From Prevotella sp. (GTDB lineage: Bacteria; Bacteroidota; Bacteroidia; Bacteroidales; Bacteroidaceae), in assembly GCA_022771625.1 (NCBI GenBank), contig JALFCW010000098.1, forward strand, positions 1 to 44,081: a DNA stretch of 44,081 nucleotides, given 5' to 3'. Shown here piece after piece: positions 6,113 through 16,073 of this stretch. A model generated the notes under the pieces. It made no database searches. It was not told where the DNA came from and worked only from the letters and a program-made list of their open reading frames with translations. The first letter of the stretch is position 1. Each line of letters begins with the position of its first letter. Made by a program: the position numbers and the translations under genes.

Positions 6113-9109
6113 TTGAATCTACCAATGATGAAGAGATTATTTATACTGCTCATTACTGTCGCTGTTTCGCTTTTGTGTATGGCTAATTACATACAAGGGC
6201 AAAACCGCTACAACGTGTCTTTTCTTGACATGAGCGTTGGTCTTCCTCACAATTGGGTTAACTCCGTTTATCAAGATAGTCGTGGTTTCGTATGGGTTGC
6301 GACCTATGGTGGCGGTCTCGTGCGCTATGACGGATATGGATTCATAAAACCATATTCCTCCGAGAATATGCTCATGCACAGCAATTCGTGCCGTAATGTC
6401 GTTGAAGACCGATTCGGACGTCTTTGGGTGGTGTTTGATGAAGGTGTATCTGTAATCAGTCTCGACACATATAAAAACGTGGGAGAAGAGTCGTTCGGTA
6501 TCGACATCAGTAAGATATTGCAGCAGGATGCCGTAAAGGTGTTGCGCGACTTGCGCGATAATATCTGGCTACTTGCCGGAAATAAAGCGTATAAGTTTGT
6601 ATTCAATGACAACGGCAAGATAAATAAGGTTTATTCCGTTGATTTTGTCTCCAATACTCCCGACATCGCCATATCTGACGTTGATGGCGACGGAGACGTA
6701 TGGGCTGCCATCGACGATGGTATATATAAATTAAAGGTGGAGAGGGGCAAACTGGTTAAGCGTCCCGTAACGCAACTTGCCTCGCTGTTTAAAAAAGCAT
6801 ATTTCACCGACTTTATGTTGCACGAAGGTGATATATGGGTAAGCACAAATATCGGACTGTATCGTTATCGCTCGGATAGCCACGTCCTGCAGCATTACAC
6901 TCATAATGCTGCCGACCCTACAAGTCTTGCTCATAATTATACAACATGCCTTGCAGTAGGGCCTACCGGCATACTTGTCATTGGTTCACTTGGCGGAGCA
7001 CTTATTTATAATTATAGTGACGACAGTTTTATCCACGTGCGTTCGGATAAGGAATACAATGGGTTAAGATTGTCGAGCAACTTCGTGCATTGTATATACG
7101 TATGCGACAACAATATGTGGATTGGCACCGACAATGGCGGTGTCACGAAGTTTTCCCTGCGTCAACTCAAGCTCGATAATATCGTAAATATCCCTGGTGA
7201 CGACAGTTCTTTGGCACAGGGTTGCGTAAATGCCACATACGTAGAACCGGATGGCACTCTTTGGGTGGGTATCGTGGATGGAGGACTCAACCGCAGGGAT
7301 GCCGACGGGAAGACTTTTACGCATTTCACTATCGCAAATTCTTCATTGTCAAACAATTCAGTAAGTACTCTTACTGCCAACGGCCGTATCCTGTGGATTG
7401 GTACATGGGGTGGGGGCGTGTATTGGCTTGACATGGATAATCCCGACCAGATCAACCGTCTTGAGGTGCAGCCAGAGTATGCCCGAATTATCTCGCATAT
7501 TGGTTCCCTGGCATACGACAAGCGCAATAATGGTTTGTGGATAGGTAGCAATGACGGAATCTTCTTCTATGATTCACGAAGTCGCCAACTGCAGATGCCT
7601 TTCGAGGGATGTGACCTGGTGAGAGGATGTATCGGTTCGCTGATAGACACTAATGATCGCCTGTGGGTGGGATGTATAACGGGAATGCGTGTCATCAATC
7701 TCCGAGCGCGAAATAAAGGTAAATTCCCATGCGAGAGTTATATGTATAAGCTCGACAACCCCGATTCACGACTTATTGACAAGATAACATGTTTCTGTCA
7801 GACACGTGACAGCAGTATATATATCGGTTCGAACGGAAATGGACTTTATCGCCTTATCGGTGAGCATAACGGCAGAATGACATTCAAGTCATATACCACT
7901 CAGGACGGATTGGCAAACAATGGTGTGAAGGGTATCGTAGAGGGCAGTTATGGTCGTCTGTGGATTGCCACCAATAACGGTTTGTCGGTGATGAATCCCA
8001 AGGATGATGCCTTCTCCAATTATGGAGAGATTGACGGGTTGCTGTGCAGCAAGTTCTATTGGAATGCCGCCGTATGCCAAGGCAATAAGATATATCTCGG
8101 CAGTGAGAAGGGACTTACATCTATCAATGTTGACGAGATGGCCACAAGGGCGGTAAATAAGGTGGTGCTCACAAGTCTCAATGTGGATAACGCTGCTATT
8201 TACTCTGGCAGTAGGTTTATTGATTCCGACATATCGGTAGCAAAGCGCATCACTCTCCATGAGAGCGACAAGTCGTTTGAGATATTCTTCTCAACACTTC
8301 TCTACGATGGTGACGGACGCTCGGTGTATTGCTACCGCATGAAGGAGTTTGAGAAGGAGTGGATACAGACGCGAGCTGGCGATCATTCAGTGCGCTACAC
8401 TAATCTGCCTCCCGGTAAATACACCTTTGAGGTGAAGTGCCTCTCTGCCCTTTCTGACGACGAGGGCAATGTAACAAGCATTGAAGTGGTAATCCATCCG
8501 TATTTCTACAAGACATGGTGGTTTATCCTACTTGTGCTTATGCTTGTGGCCTTCATCAGTTATCGTTTCTATCTCAATCGAGTGGAGAAACTCAAGCGTG
8601 AGGAGGGAGAACGTATGCTCAAACCAATACGCGATGCCCTTGAGAATGCCGAGGATCCAGTGGAATTGCAAGAACGAATACGCAATATCCTGGAGAATCA
8701 CCGCCATTTCAGGCGTAGTACGGCCAAGAGTGTGGTGATTGACCAGGAAAAGGAACTCGAGCATGTTCACGTCTTTATGAACGATGTGTTCAAGGCTATT
8801 GAGGAGGGATATATGGACTCAGGCTTCGACATCGAGCAACTTGCTGAGAGTTTGAAGATGAGTCGTAGTGCCCTCACAAAGAAACTGAAGGAAGAGACTG
8901 GTCTTACTGTCAGCCAACTGCTCAAGGACTATCGTCTCAACATCGCTCACGACATACTGGCTCAAAATTCCGGCAACCGAAATATTACCGAAATAGCCTA
9001 TCGAGTAGGCTTCAACGACCCAAAGTACTTTACCCGATGTTTCACCAAGAAATATGGTATGAGTCCATCGGGATATGTGGATACAGTGGAGAAAAGTGGA
9101 GAAAATTGA
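6113..9109 (+). CDS. Transmembrane propeller/Y_Y_Y sensor with AraC-type DNA-binding domain, lacking kinase and receiver
   Basis: A 998-residue protein. The order is: signal anchor or signal peptide (to about residue 30); many two-component-regulator propeller repeats (GLPHNWVNSVYQDSRGFVWVAT and later WIGT/WVG repeats) to about 700; a Y_Y_Y domain ending in NLPPGKYTFEVKC; one TM segment at about 802-819; an 80-residue cytosolic linker; and an AraC-type HTH at about 901-998 (GFDIEQLAESLKMSRSALTK, then ITEIAYRVGFNDPKYFTRCF). Canonical hybrid two-component systems carry HisKA, HATPase and REC domains between TM and HTH; here none is present and there is no room for them. I infer a one-component membrane-bound activator sensing an oligosaccharide in the periplasm. 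The adjacent susC promoter carries a direct repeat of AraC-site geometry. M1 or the second Met (6125) could be the start. Confidence 0.88.
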   Translation: MNLPMMKRLFILLITVAVSLLCMANYIQGQNRYNVSFLDMSVGLPHNWVNSVYQDSRGFVWVATYGGGLVRYDGYGFIKPYSSENMLMHSNSCRNVVEDRFGRLWVVFDEGVSVISLDTYKNVGEESFGIDISKILQQDAVKVLRDLRDNIWLLAGNKAYKFVFNDNGKINKVYSVDFVSNTPDIAISDVDGDGDVWAAIDDGIYKLKVERGKLVKRPVTQLASLFKKAYFTDFMLHEGDIWVSTNIGLYRYRSDSHVLQHYTHNAADPTSLAHNYTTCLAVGPTGILVIGSLGGALIYNYSDDSFIHVRSDKEYNGLRLSSNFVHCIYVCDNNMWIGTDNGGVTKFSLRQLKLDNIVNIPGDDSSLAQGCVNATYVEPDGTLWVGIVDGGLNRRDADGKTFTHFTIANSSLSNNSVSTLTANGRILWIGTWGGGVYWLDMDNPDQINRLEVQPEYARIISHIGSLAYDKRNNGLWIGSNDGIFFYDSRSRQLQMPFEGCDLVRGCIGSLIDTNDRLWVGCITGMRVINLRARNKGKFPCESYMYKLDNPDSRLIDKITCFCQTRDSSIYIGSNGNGLYRLIGEHNGRMTFKSYTTQDGLANNGVKGIVEGSYGRLWIATNNGLSVMNPKDDAFSNYGEIDGLLCSKFYWNAAVCQGNKIYLGSEKGLTSINVDEMATRAVNKVVLTSLNVDNAAIYSGSRFIDSDISVAKRITLHESDKSFEIFFSTLLYDGDGRSVYCYRMKEFEKEWIQTRAGDHSVRYTNLPPGKYTFEVKCLSALSDDEGNVTSIEVVIHPYFYKTWWFILLVLMLVAFISYRFYLNRVEKLKREEGERMLKPIRDALENAEDPVELQERIRNILENHRHFRRSTAKSVVIDQEKELEHVHVFMNDVFKAIEEGYMDSGFDIEQLAESLKMSRSALTKKLKEETGLTVSQLLKDYRLNIAHDILAQNSGNRNITEIAYRVGFNDPKYFTRCFTKKYGMSPSGYVDTVEKSGEN

Positions 9110-9120
9110 TAAAAATCAAT

Positions 9121-9152
9121 GTTTGTCCACCTAAAATGCCCGTTTGTCCACC
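9121..9152 (+). promoter_or_regulatory. Direct-repeat operator GTTTGTCCACC x2 upstream of susC
   Basis: GTTTGTCCACC occurs at 9121-9131 and again, exactly, at 9142-9152. The copies are 21 bp apart start to start, two turns on the same DNA face. The second copy ends 20 bp before the -7 element at 9173, so it occupies the -33 position. AraC-family activators typically bind two direct half-sites with about this spacing next to the promoter. The gene just upstream encodes a membrane AraC-type regulator, the likely ligand of this site (inference). Confidence 0.6.
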
Positions 9153-9172
9153 ATACTTTTTGATATCTTTAC

Positions 9173-9180
9173 TAATTTTG
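9173..9180 (+). promoter_or_regulatory. Promoter -7 element for the susC/susD operon of the hemicellulose locus
   Basis: TAATTTTG followed by C matches TAnnTTTG and lies 54 bp upstream of the susC ATG. No TTTG -33 is present at normal spacing; the second GTTTGTCCACC half-site occupies that position, fitting activator dependence. Confidence 0.6.
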
Positions 9181-9234
9181 CGACCAAATTTGAAACAATT
9201 CGTAATTAAAAACAAACCTAAATGTAATTAAACA

Positions 9235-12200
9235 ATGAGGAAACAATTAATCTCTATCATGCTCTGTATGGGCGCTGTTGGAGCAGTTTCATTCTGCCCA
9301 ACTCCGGCATTCGCCGCTGTAGCCCAGAACCAGACTATTAAGGTCAAGGGACAAGTTGTTGATGAAACAGGTGAACCATTGGTAGGTGCTACCGTTAAGG
9401 TGAAGGACACTGCCACTGGATCCATAACCGATTTCGATGGCAACTTCCAGTTGGACGTTAAATCAAATGCCACACTCGTGGTAAGTTACTTAGGCTACAA
9501 GAGCCGAGAGATTGCCGTGCGCGGACGCGCAATCCTTGATCCTATCAAACTTGAATCTGACAACAACGTGCTCGAGCAAGTGGTTGTTGTGGGTTATGGT
9601 ACACAGAAGAAAGCCGACCTTACAGGTTCTGTGTCTATCGTGAACGCAGAAGAAATGAAGAAGGTGTCCAACAGCAACATCTCTACCATGCTGGAAGGTA
9701 AGGTTGCTGGTGTGCAGATCACTTCTGACGGACAGCCGGGTGCTGACCCTGCTGTACGCATCCGTGGTATCGGTTCGTTCGGTAGCACTGCTCCTCTTTA
9801 TGTTATTGATGGTGTGCCTATGGGTACTACTATCCGTGACTTCTCACCAAATGACATCGAGACCATCCAGGTGCTCAAGGATGCTGCCGCAGGTGCTATC
9901 TACGGTTCGCGTGCTGCCAACGGTGTGATTATCATCACCACTAAGAACGGTAAGAAGGACCAGCCGCTGAAGGTCAACTACACTGGATATTTCGGTGTTG
10001 ACCAGATTCCAAGCGATGTTTATGACGTGATGGATGCAGACATGTACAGCAACTACATCGGTCAGGCTTGTGCCAACTCTGGTACTACTCTCCCCGGTGG
10101 ATACAGCCTCGACGCTGCCACAGGCAAGTATAAGTTCCAGGACAACACCAACACCGACTGGTTTAAGGAGGTGTTCAAGACCGGTACCCGTCAGAACCAC
10201 AACGTAAACTTCAGTGGTGGTAGTGCCAACAGTACATACAACGTGGGACTCGACTATTTCCAGCAGAAGGGTACACTCGAAGGTGCAGGTCCTAACTATA
10301 CCCGTTACACTGCACGTGTAAACAACACCATGGACACCAAGTTCGTCAAGTTCCGCACAAGTGTTGTTTATTCTCACTCCGATCAGGACAATATGGGTCT
10401 CTCTAATGCATCTGAGTATGTACAGGGACTCTATGGCGATGTCACCAACGTGCTCCGCGGCACATTGCTGATGCAGCCTACTATCAAGGCCTACGACCCA
10501 TCTACATGGGTGCTCGACGACAAGGTGGGTCTTGCCGGCAACTATCGTTATGACGCTTACGGCTACGGCGTTTACTACGATACCGTTCACGGAGATATCT
10601 CTGCTTCCAACCCTCTGCTCGTCAACAATATGCTTGTGCGTAACACACGCGTTGACCGCTTCGTTGGTACTGCATCTGCAGATGTTGACCTCTTTAATAT
10701 GGTAGGTATCAAGAGCAAGAACCACTCTCTGCACTACAATATCAACCTTTCTTACAGCAAGACACATGCCAAGGACTTTACTTGGATTGCTGCCTGGGCA
10801 CAGAGTAACCGTGTATATCTCGACAAGAGCAACGAGAAGCTCACAAAGGGTTCACGCGACTATAGCGACGCCCTTATTGAGAATACTCTTACTTATGACG
10901 GAAAGATTGGTAAGCACAACATCAACCTCGTGGTTGGTCAGACCTACGAGGAGGAATATACCGACGAACTGACTGGTTGGGCTGTTAACTTCCCGGAGCC
11001 TTACTTCCTCCAGTTGCAGAACGGTGCAAGCACTTACTCTTCTTCTTACGAGTACAAGCATGCGCTGACTTCATTTATCGGTCGTCTCAACTACAACTAC
11101 GATGAGAAGTATCTTATTTCTGCTGTTATCCGTCGTGACGGTAGCTCACGTCTCTCTAAGAACATTCGTTGGGGTACATTCCCATCTGTATCTGTAGGTT
11201 GGCGTTTTGATAAGGAAAAGTTCTTCCCCATCAGCCGTGATGTGGTAAATATGTTCAAGGTGCGTGGTAGCTATGGTGTGCTCGGTAATGAGAACATCGG
11301 TGAATACATGTATCAGACTACAATGAACCGCAACAACATGACATATAGCTTCGGCAACACTCCTATTACAGGTTCTGCCGTTTCAACATTCGTTGACAAC
11401 AACCTCGCATGGGAGAAGAAGAAGACTACTAACGTGGGTATCGACCTCGCCATGTTCCACAACCGCTTGGAGTTCACCGTTGAGTGGTATAAGAACAAGT
11501 CTGAGGACCTCCTCTATGCCGTTCCTGTTCCTGCACAGGCTGGTGTGTCTAACACTTCTGTAACAATGAACGCAGCTTCTATGGAGAACAGCGGTTTCGA
11601 GTTCTCTGCTACATATCGTAACAACGATCACGCTCTCAAGTATATGATTAGCGCCAACCTCAGCACTCTGAAGAACAAGGTTACTTCACTTGGATTTGGT
11701 ACTGATTCATATATCTCAGGTGCTTACATTACTGAGGTAGGTCAGGAAATCGGTAAGTTCTACGGATGGGTTTATGATGGTATTGCACGTACTCAGGCTG
11801 ACATCGACAACCGTGTGAATGATAATGGTGACCCTATTTCTCAGCCTGGAGTAAACGTGGGTGACTGCCTCTACAAGGATATCAACAACGACGGTATTAT
11901 CGATGCTAACGACCAGACAGTGCTTGGTAGCGGTCTGCCAAAGATCAACTTCGGTCTCAGCGGACGCTTAGAGTACAAGAACTTCGACCTCAGCATCTCT
12001 ACATACGGTGCTCTGAACTATCACGTATCGGATGATATCTACAACAGCTTGAACTCTTGCTACGGATGGGCTAACAAAGACGTTGCAATGGCTGACGCCA
12101 ACCGTTGGTCGGAGGATGGAACAACTTATCTCTCAAGTGTTCCACGCACATACGCTGCAAATAATGCTACTCTCGCATGGAATGACCTCTTCAGCGAGCG

Positions 12201-12447
12201 CAAGATTCAGAATGCTGCTTACTGGAAGATTGCCAACGTGGAGCTGGGCTACAACATCCCCGACAAGATCTTCGGTGGTGTAGTAAATGGAGTGCGCGTA
12301 TATGTATCAGCACAGAACCTCTACACATTCACTGGTTATAAGGGATACAATGTTGACTATGCCGGCGGTACATTCACTCCGGGCTACAACTTCTGTTCGT
12401 TCCCAAGTGCTCGCAGCTTCATGGCTGGTTTGCACTTCACATTCTAA
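9235..12447 (+). CDS. SusC/RagA-family TonB-dependent outer-membrane glycan transporter
   Basis: A 1070-residue protein with a signal peptide (MRKQLISIMLCMGAVGAVSF up to an AFA cleavage region). A carboxypeptidase-D-regulatory-like domain follows (IKVKGQVVDETGEPLVGATV, about residues 34-115), then the SusC signature leading to the plug domain (VVVVGYGTQKKADLTGSV, then RIRGIGSFGSTAPLYVIDG and AAGAIYGSRAANGVIIITTK). The remainder is the beta-barrel, ending in FMAGLHFTF with the C-terminal aromatic typical of outer-membrane barrels. It imports oligosaccharides through the outer membrane with energy from TonB-ExbBD, under a SusD lid. It is the first gene after the regulator, with susD 36 bp downstream. 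The substrate is not readable from sequence; the arabinanase-like GH43 downstream suggests an arabinose-containing polymer. Confidence 0.94.
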   Translation: MRKQLISIMLCMGAVGAVSFCPTPAFAAVAQNQTIKVKGQVVDETGEPLVGATVKVKDTATGSITDFDGNFQLDVKSNATLVVSYLGYKSREIAVRGRAILDPIKLESDNNVLEQVVVVGYGTQKKADLTGSVSIVNAEEMKKVSNSNISTMLEGKVAGVQITSDGQPGADPAVRIRGIGSFGSTAPLYVIDGVPMGTTIRDFSPNDIETIQVLKDAAAGAIYGSRAANGVIIITTKNGKKDQPLKVNYTGYFGVDQIPSDVYDVMDADMYSNYIGQACANSGTTLPGGYSLDAATGKYKFQDNTNTDWFKEVFKTGTRQNHNVNFSGGSANSTYNVGLDYFQQKGTLEGAGPNYTRYTARVNNTMDTKFVKFRTSVVYSHSDQDNMGLSNASEYVQGLYGDVTNVLRGTLLMQPTIKAYDPSTWVLDDKVGLAGNYRYDAYGYGVYYDTVHGDISASNPLLVNNMLVRNTRVDRFVGTASADVDLFNMVGIKSKNHSLHYNINLSYSKTHAKDFTWIAAWAQSNRVYLDKSNEKLTKGSRDYSDALIENTLTYDGKIGKHNINLVVGQTYEEEYTDELTGWAVNFPEPYFLQLQNGASTYSSSYEYKHALTSFIGRLNYNYDEKYLISAVIRRDGSSRLSKNIRWGTFPSVSVGWRFDKEKFFPISRDVVNMFKVRGSYGVLGNENIGEYMYQTTMNRNNMTYSFGNTPITGSAVSTFVDNNLAWEKKKTTNVGIDLAMFHNRLEFTVEWYKNKSEDLLYAVPVPAQAGVSNTSVTMNAASMENSGFEFSATYRNNDHALKYMISANLSTLKNKVTSLGFGTDSYISGAYITEVGQEIGKFYGWVYDGIARTQADIDNRVNDNGDPISQPGVNVGDCLYKDINNDGIIDANDQTVLGSGLPKINFGLSGRLEYKNFDLSISTYGALNYHVSDDIYNSLNSCYGWANKDVAMADANRWSEDGTTYLSSVPRTYAANNATLAWNDLFSERKIQNAAYWKIANVELGYNIPDKIFGGVVNGVRVYVSAQNLYTFTGYKGYNVDYAGGTFTPGYNFCSFPSARSFMAGLHFTF

Positions 12448-12483
12448 TTTCTCACATTATTTATAATATAAGGAATCATAGAT

Positions 12484-14232
12484 ATGAAACTATATAAATT
12501 ATCCTTCGCCTTGTTCCTGGGCGCTTGCACACTCACATCATGTGGCGACAAGTTGGATTTGGTTAACCCCAACCAGCAGACAACAGGAACCTTCGGCAAC
12601 ACTGCCGACGACTTGGAGGAAAGCGTTATCGCTGCCTACAACCACATCCGTATGGAGGGTACATACGCTCGTGTCGGCTACAACATTGATGTATGCCGCG
12701 GAGATGAGGTGTGGAATTCCTCACAGGTATGGTACTTGCCTTTCGACGACCTCAACGAGCCTATCACCGACGAGATTGGACAGTGGTCATGGCGTGACTG
12801 GTACTACACCATCAACGTATGTAACTTCATCACATCTAAAACTGGTGACGACAATAGCGTGCTCAGCGATAAACTGAAGCGCATCAAGGGACAGGCACTG
12901 TTTATACGTGGTTTGGCTTACTATAACCTCGTAAACTACTATCAGACCCTGCCGCTTATCACAAGCTATGAGGACTACTCATCTCTTGACAAGCTCTATG
13001 GTACTAACAATACCTACGATGAGGTGCTTGATCAGGTGGAGAAGGACTTTTCTGAGGCAATGACTCTACTCCCTTCACGTGACGAGGGTGGTGAGTGGGC
13101 CAAGGGACGTGCCACTTGCGGTGCTGCCGCTGGTTACTATGCCCGCACACTTATGCAGCGTCATAAGTTCAGTGAGGCTCTCGCTGTGCTCAAGGACATT
13201 ATCAACAAGAAGTATGGCACTTACAAGTTGATGGCCAACTATGGTGACAACTTCCGTGAAGGTCCCGCATACGAGAACAACGATGAGAGTCTTTTCGAAA
13301 TCCAGTATCTTGATTATGGATCTCAGGGTGTTGATGACGAGTGGACTCCTGTGAACACCTCACCTAACGCTACTCAGGGTCACGCTATCGAGTCGAACTT
13401 CTGTCCAGGTAACTACGGTGGATGGGCTGACCTCTCGGCTTCTCCATGGCTCTACAACCTCTTTAAGGAAGAGCGCACGAAGGAAGGTAAGCTCGACCCA
13501 CGTCTCTACTGGACTATCGGTACATGGGAGACCGACTGGGAAGGCTTCGAGAATGGTAATGTATGTTATACTAAGGAAATGTCTCCTACAGAGCCTGTCG
13601 TAACTAATAACATCAATGGTGGTCTGCCTATCGCTAAGTGGACTAATATGCGTACCAATGTAGTAAGCACAGTCGTTACAGGTCTTCACTGCGGTATCAA
13701 CCTCCGCATGATGCGCTATTCTGACGTGCTTCTGCGTGCTGCCGAGTGCGAGAATGAGGTGAATGGACCTACACAGCAGGCTATCGACTGGATTAACGAG
13801 GTGCGCCGTCGCGCCAACCTCAATGACCTTAGCCTCTCTGATTTCTCAGGTAATGCTGACAAGTTGTTTGAGCAGATTGCCAACGTTGAGCGTCCGAAGG
13901 AGTTCGGATGTGAGTATGGTCGTGGTAACGACCTCATCCGTTGGGGATTCTTCTACTCTGCCGACCGTCTGGCACAGCTCAAGGAGCATGGTACATTCCG
14001 CAAGACTCTTACCGACCCGAAGACTGCTGTAAGCTACTCTGAGGTGAACGGTGATGACGTGAAGAGCTCATACGACAGCTGGCTTCCCGGTCATGAGTTC
14101 CTGCCTATCTATCAGGGTACTCTCAATGCCAACCCCAACCTTAAGGGTAATTCTGCCAACGACGGTATCGACAACTCAGCCGACTTTGCTGCTAGAGGCT
14201 GGAAGGTACGTCCTGTAGTTAATTTAAAATAA
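12484..14232 (+). CDS. SusD/RagB-family surface glycan-binding lipoprotein
   Basis: A 582-residue lipoprotein. The N-terminus MKLYKLSFALFLGACTLTSCGDKLD contains a lipobox with the cysteine at residue 20 and acidic residues soon after, consistent with surface export. The SusD/RagB fold is seen in the TPR-like segment FIRGLAYYNLVNYYQTLPLI (about residues 141-160) and the C-terminal LRMMRYSDVLLRAAECENEV and WINEVRRRANL segments, ending in a short basic tail with PVV. It forms the hinged lid on the SusC barrel encoded directly upstream and presents bound glycan to it. Paired order and length are normal for the family. Ligand specificity is unknown. Confidence 0.93.
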   Translation: MKLYKLSFALFLGACTLTSCGDKLDLVNPNQQTTGTFGNTADDLEESVIAAYNHIRMEGTYARVGYNIDVCRGDEVWNSSQVWYLPFDDLNEPITDEIGQWSWRDWYYTINVCNFITSKTGDDNSVLSDKLKRIKGQALFIRGLAYYNLVNYYQTLPLITSYEDYSSLDKLYGTNNTYDEVLDQVEKDFSEAMTLLPSRDEGGEWAKGRATCGAAAGYYARTLMQRHKFSEALAVLKDIINKKYGTYKLMANYGDNFREGPAYENNDESLFEIQYLDYGSQGVDDEWTPVNTSPNATQGHAIESNFCPGNYGGWADLSASPWLYNLFKEERTKEGKLDPRLYWTIGTWETDWEGFENGNVCYTKEMSPTEPVVTNNINGGLPIAKWTNMRTNVVSTVVTGLHCGINLRMMRYSDVLLRAAECENEVNGPTQQAIDWINEVRRRANLNDLSLSDFSGNADKLFEQIANVERPKEFGCEYGRGNDLIRWGFFYSADRLAQLKEHGTFRKTLTDPKTAVSYSEVNGDDVKSSYDSWLPGHEFLPIYQGTLNANPNLKGNSANDGIDNSADFAARGWKVRPVVNLK

Positions 14233-14266
14233 CTCGTTGACTTTTCAATTTAAAAAACAAACAATT

Positions 14267-16042
14267 ATGAAATATCTAAATAAAATATCATCCATCATGT
14301 GCTCTGCAGCCCTTGGTCTGCTCGTGCTGACAGGATGTGAGGGTGCAGACCTCTATGGAGTAACTTCGCCCGACTGGATTTCAGAGAAGATTGACTCTAT
14401 CAATAATGCCAAAAATCAAGGTAAGGAAGAGGAAGTGCTTGAGGGTATGCAAGAGGATGTATATACCGTCGGTGCCACTGACTTCTCTACTGGTTGGTGG
14501 GCACAGTTCTCAAAATACTATGTCATACCAGATGGAAAGAAGTTCCACCTTCAGTTTAATCTGAACATCAACCCCAGTGCTACAAACACTTATAAGAACT
14601 TCGCCATGATTCTGACAAATGATGAAGACAGAGGCGCTGCTGATTATAAGGAGTACGGCGCAATCCGCTACGACAACCAACCCAGCGGTAACTCTGAGTG
14701 GGGAGATTATATCGACCGTAGCTGCGTGGAGAGTAACCTAACATTCTCTACCGACACTGATGCCGGTGTTGACAAGCTTGGCGGTAAGGTTACTCTGACC
14801 GTTGACCGTTCAGATCCCAACACATTCACTGTGACAATGACCAATGGTGTCGTAACAAAGACCTACAAGCAGAAGTCTCCGATTGATACTAGTCTCAATG
14901 CCGACCCGTCGAATACCAATATTCGTATCTTCTTGGTGCCCGAAGGTTCGTACCTCAACGTCTTGGCTGCCAACGTAGAGCCGATAGGTGGATATACCTC
15001 TGCTCAGGATAAGAACCCATTGTCGATGACACTTGAGAATGTTCCTGACGAAGTTGTTAAGGGTACATCACTTGAGGATGCAGTTGCTGGTATTTCTGCT
15101 ACTGTACAGTTTGAGGAAGGCGTAACAAAGGTTATTCCTGCTGCTGAACTCCTTTTCTCAGCTATTCCTGATATGGACGAGCCAGGTGAGAAAACTCTCA
15201 TCGTTATCTACAACAAGACCTTCAAGGGTGAGAATTGCAGTGCGCCTATCGTGGCATATGCCAAGTTCAAGGTGGTTAACGAGATTGCATCTATCGCTAT
15301 GACTCAGGCACCTGTTCGCAACACTTACTATTTCTTCAACTCAGACGCTACCGACGGAATGGATGGTCGCTATCTGACATTCGACCCGACAGGTATGGAA
15401 GTGGTTGCAACTTATTCCGACGGTACAACTGCCGTTATCGATAACTCTAAGCTGACTTTCTCTACAATTCCTGCTGTTCCGGGGTCTGCCAAGGTTATTG
15501 TTTCTTCTGCCAACGGCAAGACATTTGAGACAGAGGTTAATGTGGCAGTGTCAAAGAGCACAAAGGTTACTCCATCTACAACTATTGTAGGTGCAGAGGA
15601 TAATTCAACTGGATGGTGGGGTGCTCATGCTGAGGATATCAACGTTCCAGCAGGCGAGACACGTGAATTTAATTTCACTAACTATAGTACTCTCGGTGCA
15701 AACTGGAATAACTTTGTGCCTATCCTGCGCAGGGCAGACCTTTCTGAATATGCCGTAGTTCGTGCCGACAATTTCGGATGGGGTGCCGGATATGATGGCA
15801 ATCCTTATCTCCAGACTTCTGGTGGCCAGGCAGACTGGGCTACATGGCTCGCGGCAATGAATGGTGCAAAGTGTACTGTATGGGTTACTAACTGTAATAA
15901 TGGAACTGCAGATGTACAGTGCATTATGCACGGCACAGACGGTATCGACTATATCCAGTACTATCTCGGTATCCGTTACGTGGATCCAAGCGACTTGTTC
16001 GTTTCATTCACAGTCGATACATGTCACCTCGTATTTGAATAA
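14267..16042 (+). CDS. Surface lipoprotein with duplicated ligand-binding-like module and Ig-like repeats
   Basis: A 591-residue lipoprotein when started at the second methionine (14267), which gives a proper signal peptide and lipobox (MKYLNKISSIMCSAALGLLV then LTGC); the upstream 10 codons do not fit. Domain order: module A (about residues 65-245, beginning VGATDFSTGWWAQFSKYYV), two Ig-like repeats (about 250-430), and module B (about 435-591, beginning VGAEDNSTGWWGAHAEDI). A and B share VGAxDxSTGWW, IPxGK/VPAGE, an NF/NNF block and a Y-x-x-x-R-x-DN block. A third copy is at the C-terminus of the GH43 at 16645-18993. Position after susCD matches surface glycan-binding proteins of such loci. 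Binding is inferred; I do not recognise a named family for the module. Confidence 0.75.
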   Translation: MKYLNKISSIMCSAALGLLVLTGCEGADLYGVTSPDWISEKIDSINNAKNQGKEEEVLEGMQEDVYTVGATDFSTGWWAQFSKYYVIPDGKKFHLQFNLNINPSATNTYKNFAMILTNDEDRGAADYKEYGAIRYDNQPSGNSEWGDYIDRSCVESNLTFSTDTDAGVDKLGGKVTLTVDRSDPNTFTVTMTNGVVTKTYKQKSPIDTSLNADPSNTNIRIFLVPEGSYLNVLAANVEPIGGYTSAQDKNPLSMTLENVPDEVVKGTSLEDAVAGISATVQFEEGVTKVIPAAELLFSAIPDMDEPGEKTLIVIYNKTFKGENCSAPIVAYAKFKVVNEIASIAMTQAPVRNTYYFFNSDATDGMDGRYLTFDPTGMEVVATYSDGTTAVIDNSKLTFSTIPAVPGSAKVIVSSANGKTFETEVNVAVSKSTKVTPSTTIVGAEDNSTGWWGAHAEDINVPAGETREFNFTNYSTLGANWNNFVPILRRADLSEYAVVRADNFGWGAGYDGNPYLQTSGGQADWATWLAAMNGAKCTVWVTNCNNGTADVQCIMHGTDGIDYIQYYLGIRYVDPSDLFVSFTVDTCHLVFE

Positions 16043-16073
16043 TTATTCATTCAGAATATGACCTAACTGTTTT

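Noticed and set aside
6113..9109. A frameshifted or truncated classical hybrid two-component system
   Set aside because: The frame is continuous from the sensor through the TM segment to the HTH, and no kinase fragments are found in other frames nearby.
9844..10767. A 307-codon minus-strand frame inside susC
   Set aside because: Antisense shadow of a highly biased coding sequence; the plus strand encodes a clear TonB-dependent transporter here.
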